Shown piece by piece: positions 5,559 to 6,201 of a stretch of 6,201 nucleotides of DNA. This DNA comes from an uncultured Megasphaera sp. (lineage in GTDB: Bacteria > Bacillota > Negativicutes > Veillonellales > Megasphaeraceae). The position numbers and the translations under genes were made by a program. The notes under the pieces were generated by a model. That model made no database searches and was not told the origin of the DNA. It was given only the letters and a program-made list of their open reading frames with translations. The stretch's first letter is position 1, and every line of letters starts with the position of its first letter. The stretch lies in the NCBI GenBank assembly GCA_902464195.1, contig CABQJB010000117.1, forward strand, positions 1 to 6,201, written 5' to 3'.

Positions 5559-6201
5559 TTAGTCGTCGAAGCCGCCAATCATATCGATGGTAGCGACGAT
5601 GTTACGGCCCAATTCCGTGCCGTGGATGATCTGGCCCGTTTTGCGGCTGTTGCCGAAGTTGCAGAAGGGGATGCCTTGCTCTTCGGCATAGGTCTTGAAG
5701 GGGTCGTCAGCAGGGATATCCGGGACGAGGCCCATGCAGATGAAACCGTAGTCGAAGGGATATTCGGCAGATTCACCGTTGTGGGATGCGATGAATTTGT
5801 CCGGGCAGACTTTCTGCAGTGCCGTGCCGAGATGCATATCGACAGGATGCGTTGCCAGGAGTTCTTTGAACGTCGATTTAGAAACGATGTCGGCATCCTT
5901 ACCGAAGGACGGCATCATTTCAATCATGGCGACGTCGGCTTTGCGCAGGGTGAAGAATTCCATGACGTCCAGGCCGACAGCACCGCAGCCGATGATGACG
6001 ACTTTTTTGCCTTCGGCATTGGCTTCATAGTAAGGGATGTTGTCCATAAAGCCGTAGATGGAACGGATGTTGGAGCCTTCGGCATCGGTCAGCTCACGCA
6101 GGCCTTCGATGGGCGGCAGCATCGGCTTGGAACCCATAGCGGCGTAGAGGATGTCCGGCTTGAGTTCAGCCAGCATTTCTTTGGTTGCCGTCGTGTTCAA
6201 T
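5559..6201 (-). CDS. FAD/NAD(P)-dependent oxidoreductase, old-yellow-enzyme / 2,4-dienoyl-CoA reductase type (C-terminal part, start outside window)
   Basis: Only the C-terminal 213 or so residues are present. The frame is open to the right edge, and the first codon inside it is a TTG that reads as an internal Leu (LNTTAT), so no start is visible. The visible part is the pyridine-nucleotide-disulfide-oxidoreductase-like half of the NADH:flavin oxidoreductase family. It has a GSKP turn at residues 23-26 (family ATGSxP), a Rossmann GCGAVG motif at 71-76 after a KKVVII strand, an acidic residue ending the next strand (MIEMMP), and a C-terminal GNSRKTGQIIHGTELG segment resembling the family's flavin-binding GDCRxPG...G motif. 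Known members fuse this half to an N-terminal FMN barrel and reduce 2-enoates, dienoyl-CoAs or bile-acid enones; that barrel cannot be checked here. It ends 160 bp before operon A, which has its own candidate promoter, so co-transcription is uncertain. It could also be a stand-alone FAD oxidoreductase. Confidence 0.8.
   Translation of the reverse strand, partial: LNTTATKEMLAELKPDILYAAMGSKPMLPPIEGLRELTDAEGSNIRSIYGFMDNIPYYEANAEGKKVVIIGCGAVGLDVMEFFTLRKADVAMIEMMPSFGKDADIVSKSTFKELLATHPVDMHLGTALQKVCPDKFIASHNGESAEYPFDYGFICMGLVPDIPADDPFKTYAEEQGIPFCNFGNSRKTGQIIHGTELGRNIVATIDMIGGFDD

Noticed and set aside
1..6201. tRNA, rRNA, CRISPR arrays or a complete insertion sequence
   Set aside because: No cloverleaf, rRNA segment, regularly spaced identical repeats or transposase gene could be seen; the heptamer arrays are too short and degenerate for CRISPR.

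Overview
The window is a compact metabolic locus from a bacterium. Every convincing gene lies on the minus strand, spaced about 24-25 nt apart within operons, each with a strong Shine-Dalgarno site (AGGAGG type), and with Bacillota-style sigma-A promoters and intrinsic terminators. By eye the base composition is moderate (near half G+C). Gene style, protein sequences and short degenerate intergenic repeats would fit a Negativicutes anaerobe such as Megasphaera or a relative. That placement is a guess; nothing here is a taxonomic marker.

Reading in the direction of transcription (right to left), the parts are as follows. (1) 6201-5559 is the C-terminal part of a flavin/NAD(P)-dependent oxidoreductase of the old-yellow-enzyme / dienoyl-CoA-reductase type, whose start lies outside the window. 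(2) A 160-bp gap holds a 27-bp imperfect inverted repeat built from 7-bp units, a CRP/Rex-like palindrome and a -10 box. (3) Operon A is a YdiB-type quinate/shikimate dehydrogenase (5399-4521), a YdiM/YdiN-like MFS transporter (4495-3287) and a type I 3-dehydroquinate dehydratase, aroD (3262-2513), closed by a terminator at 2440-2478. (4) Operon B starts at a TTGACA-16 bp-TATAAT promoter (2423-2396) and holds a second, unrelated MFS transporter (2352-1177) and a second YdiB-type dehydrogenase (1151-267). A strong, bidirectional-looking terminator follows at 98-132. (5) The left edge (9-86) holds two consecutive hairpins not explained by any gene in the window.

The genes make a coherent set. 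Transporters could import quinate or shikimate; the YdiB enzymes interconvert quinate/dehydroquinate and shikimate/dehydroshikimate; AroD interconverts dehydroquinate and dehydroshikimate; a flavin enoate reductase may act on an unsaturated acid nearby. E. coli has the same kinds of genes side by side (ydiM, ydiN, ydiB, aroD). The duplicated dehydrogenase-plus-transporter arrangement looks like a peripheral hydroaromatic-acid utilisation locus rather than the biosynthetic shikimate operon, because no other aro genes are visible. The two dehydrogenases are about 80% identical, with almost all differences confined to the nucleotide-binding domain.
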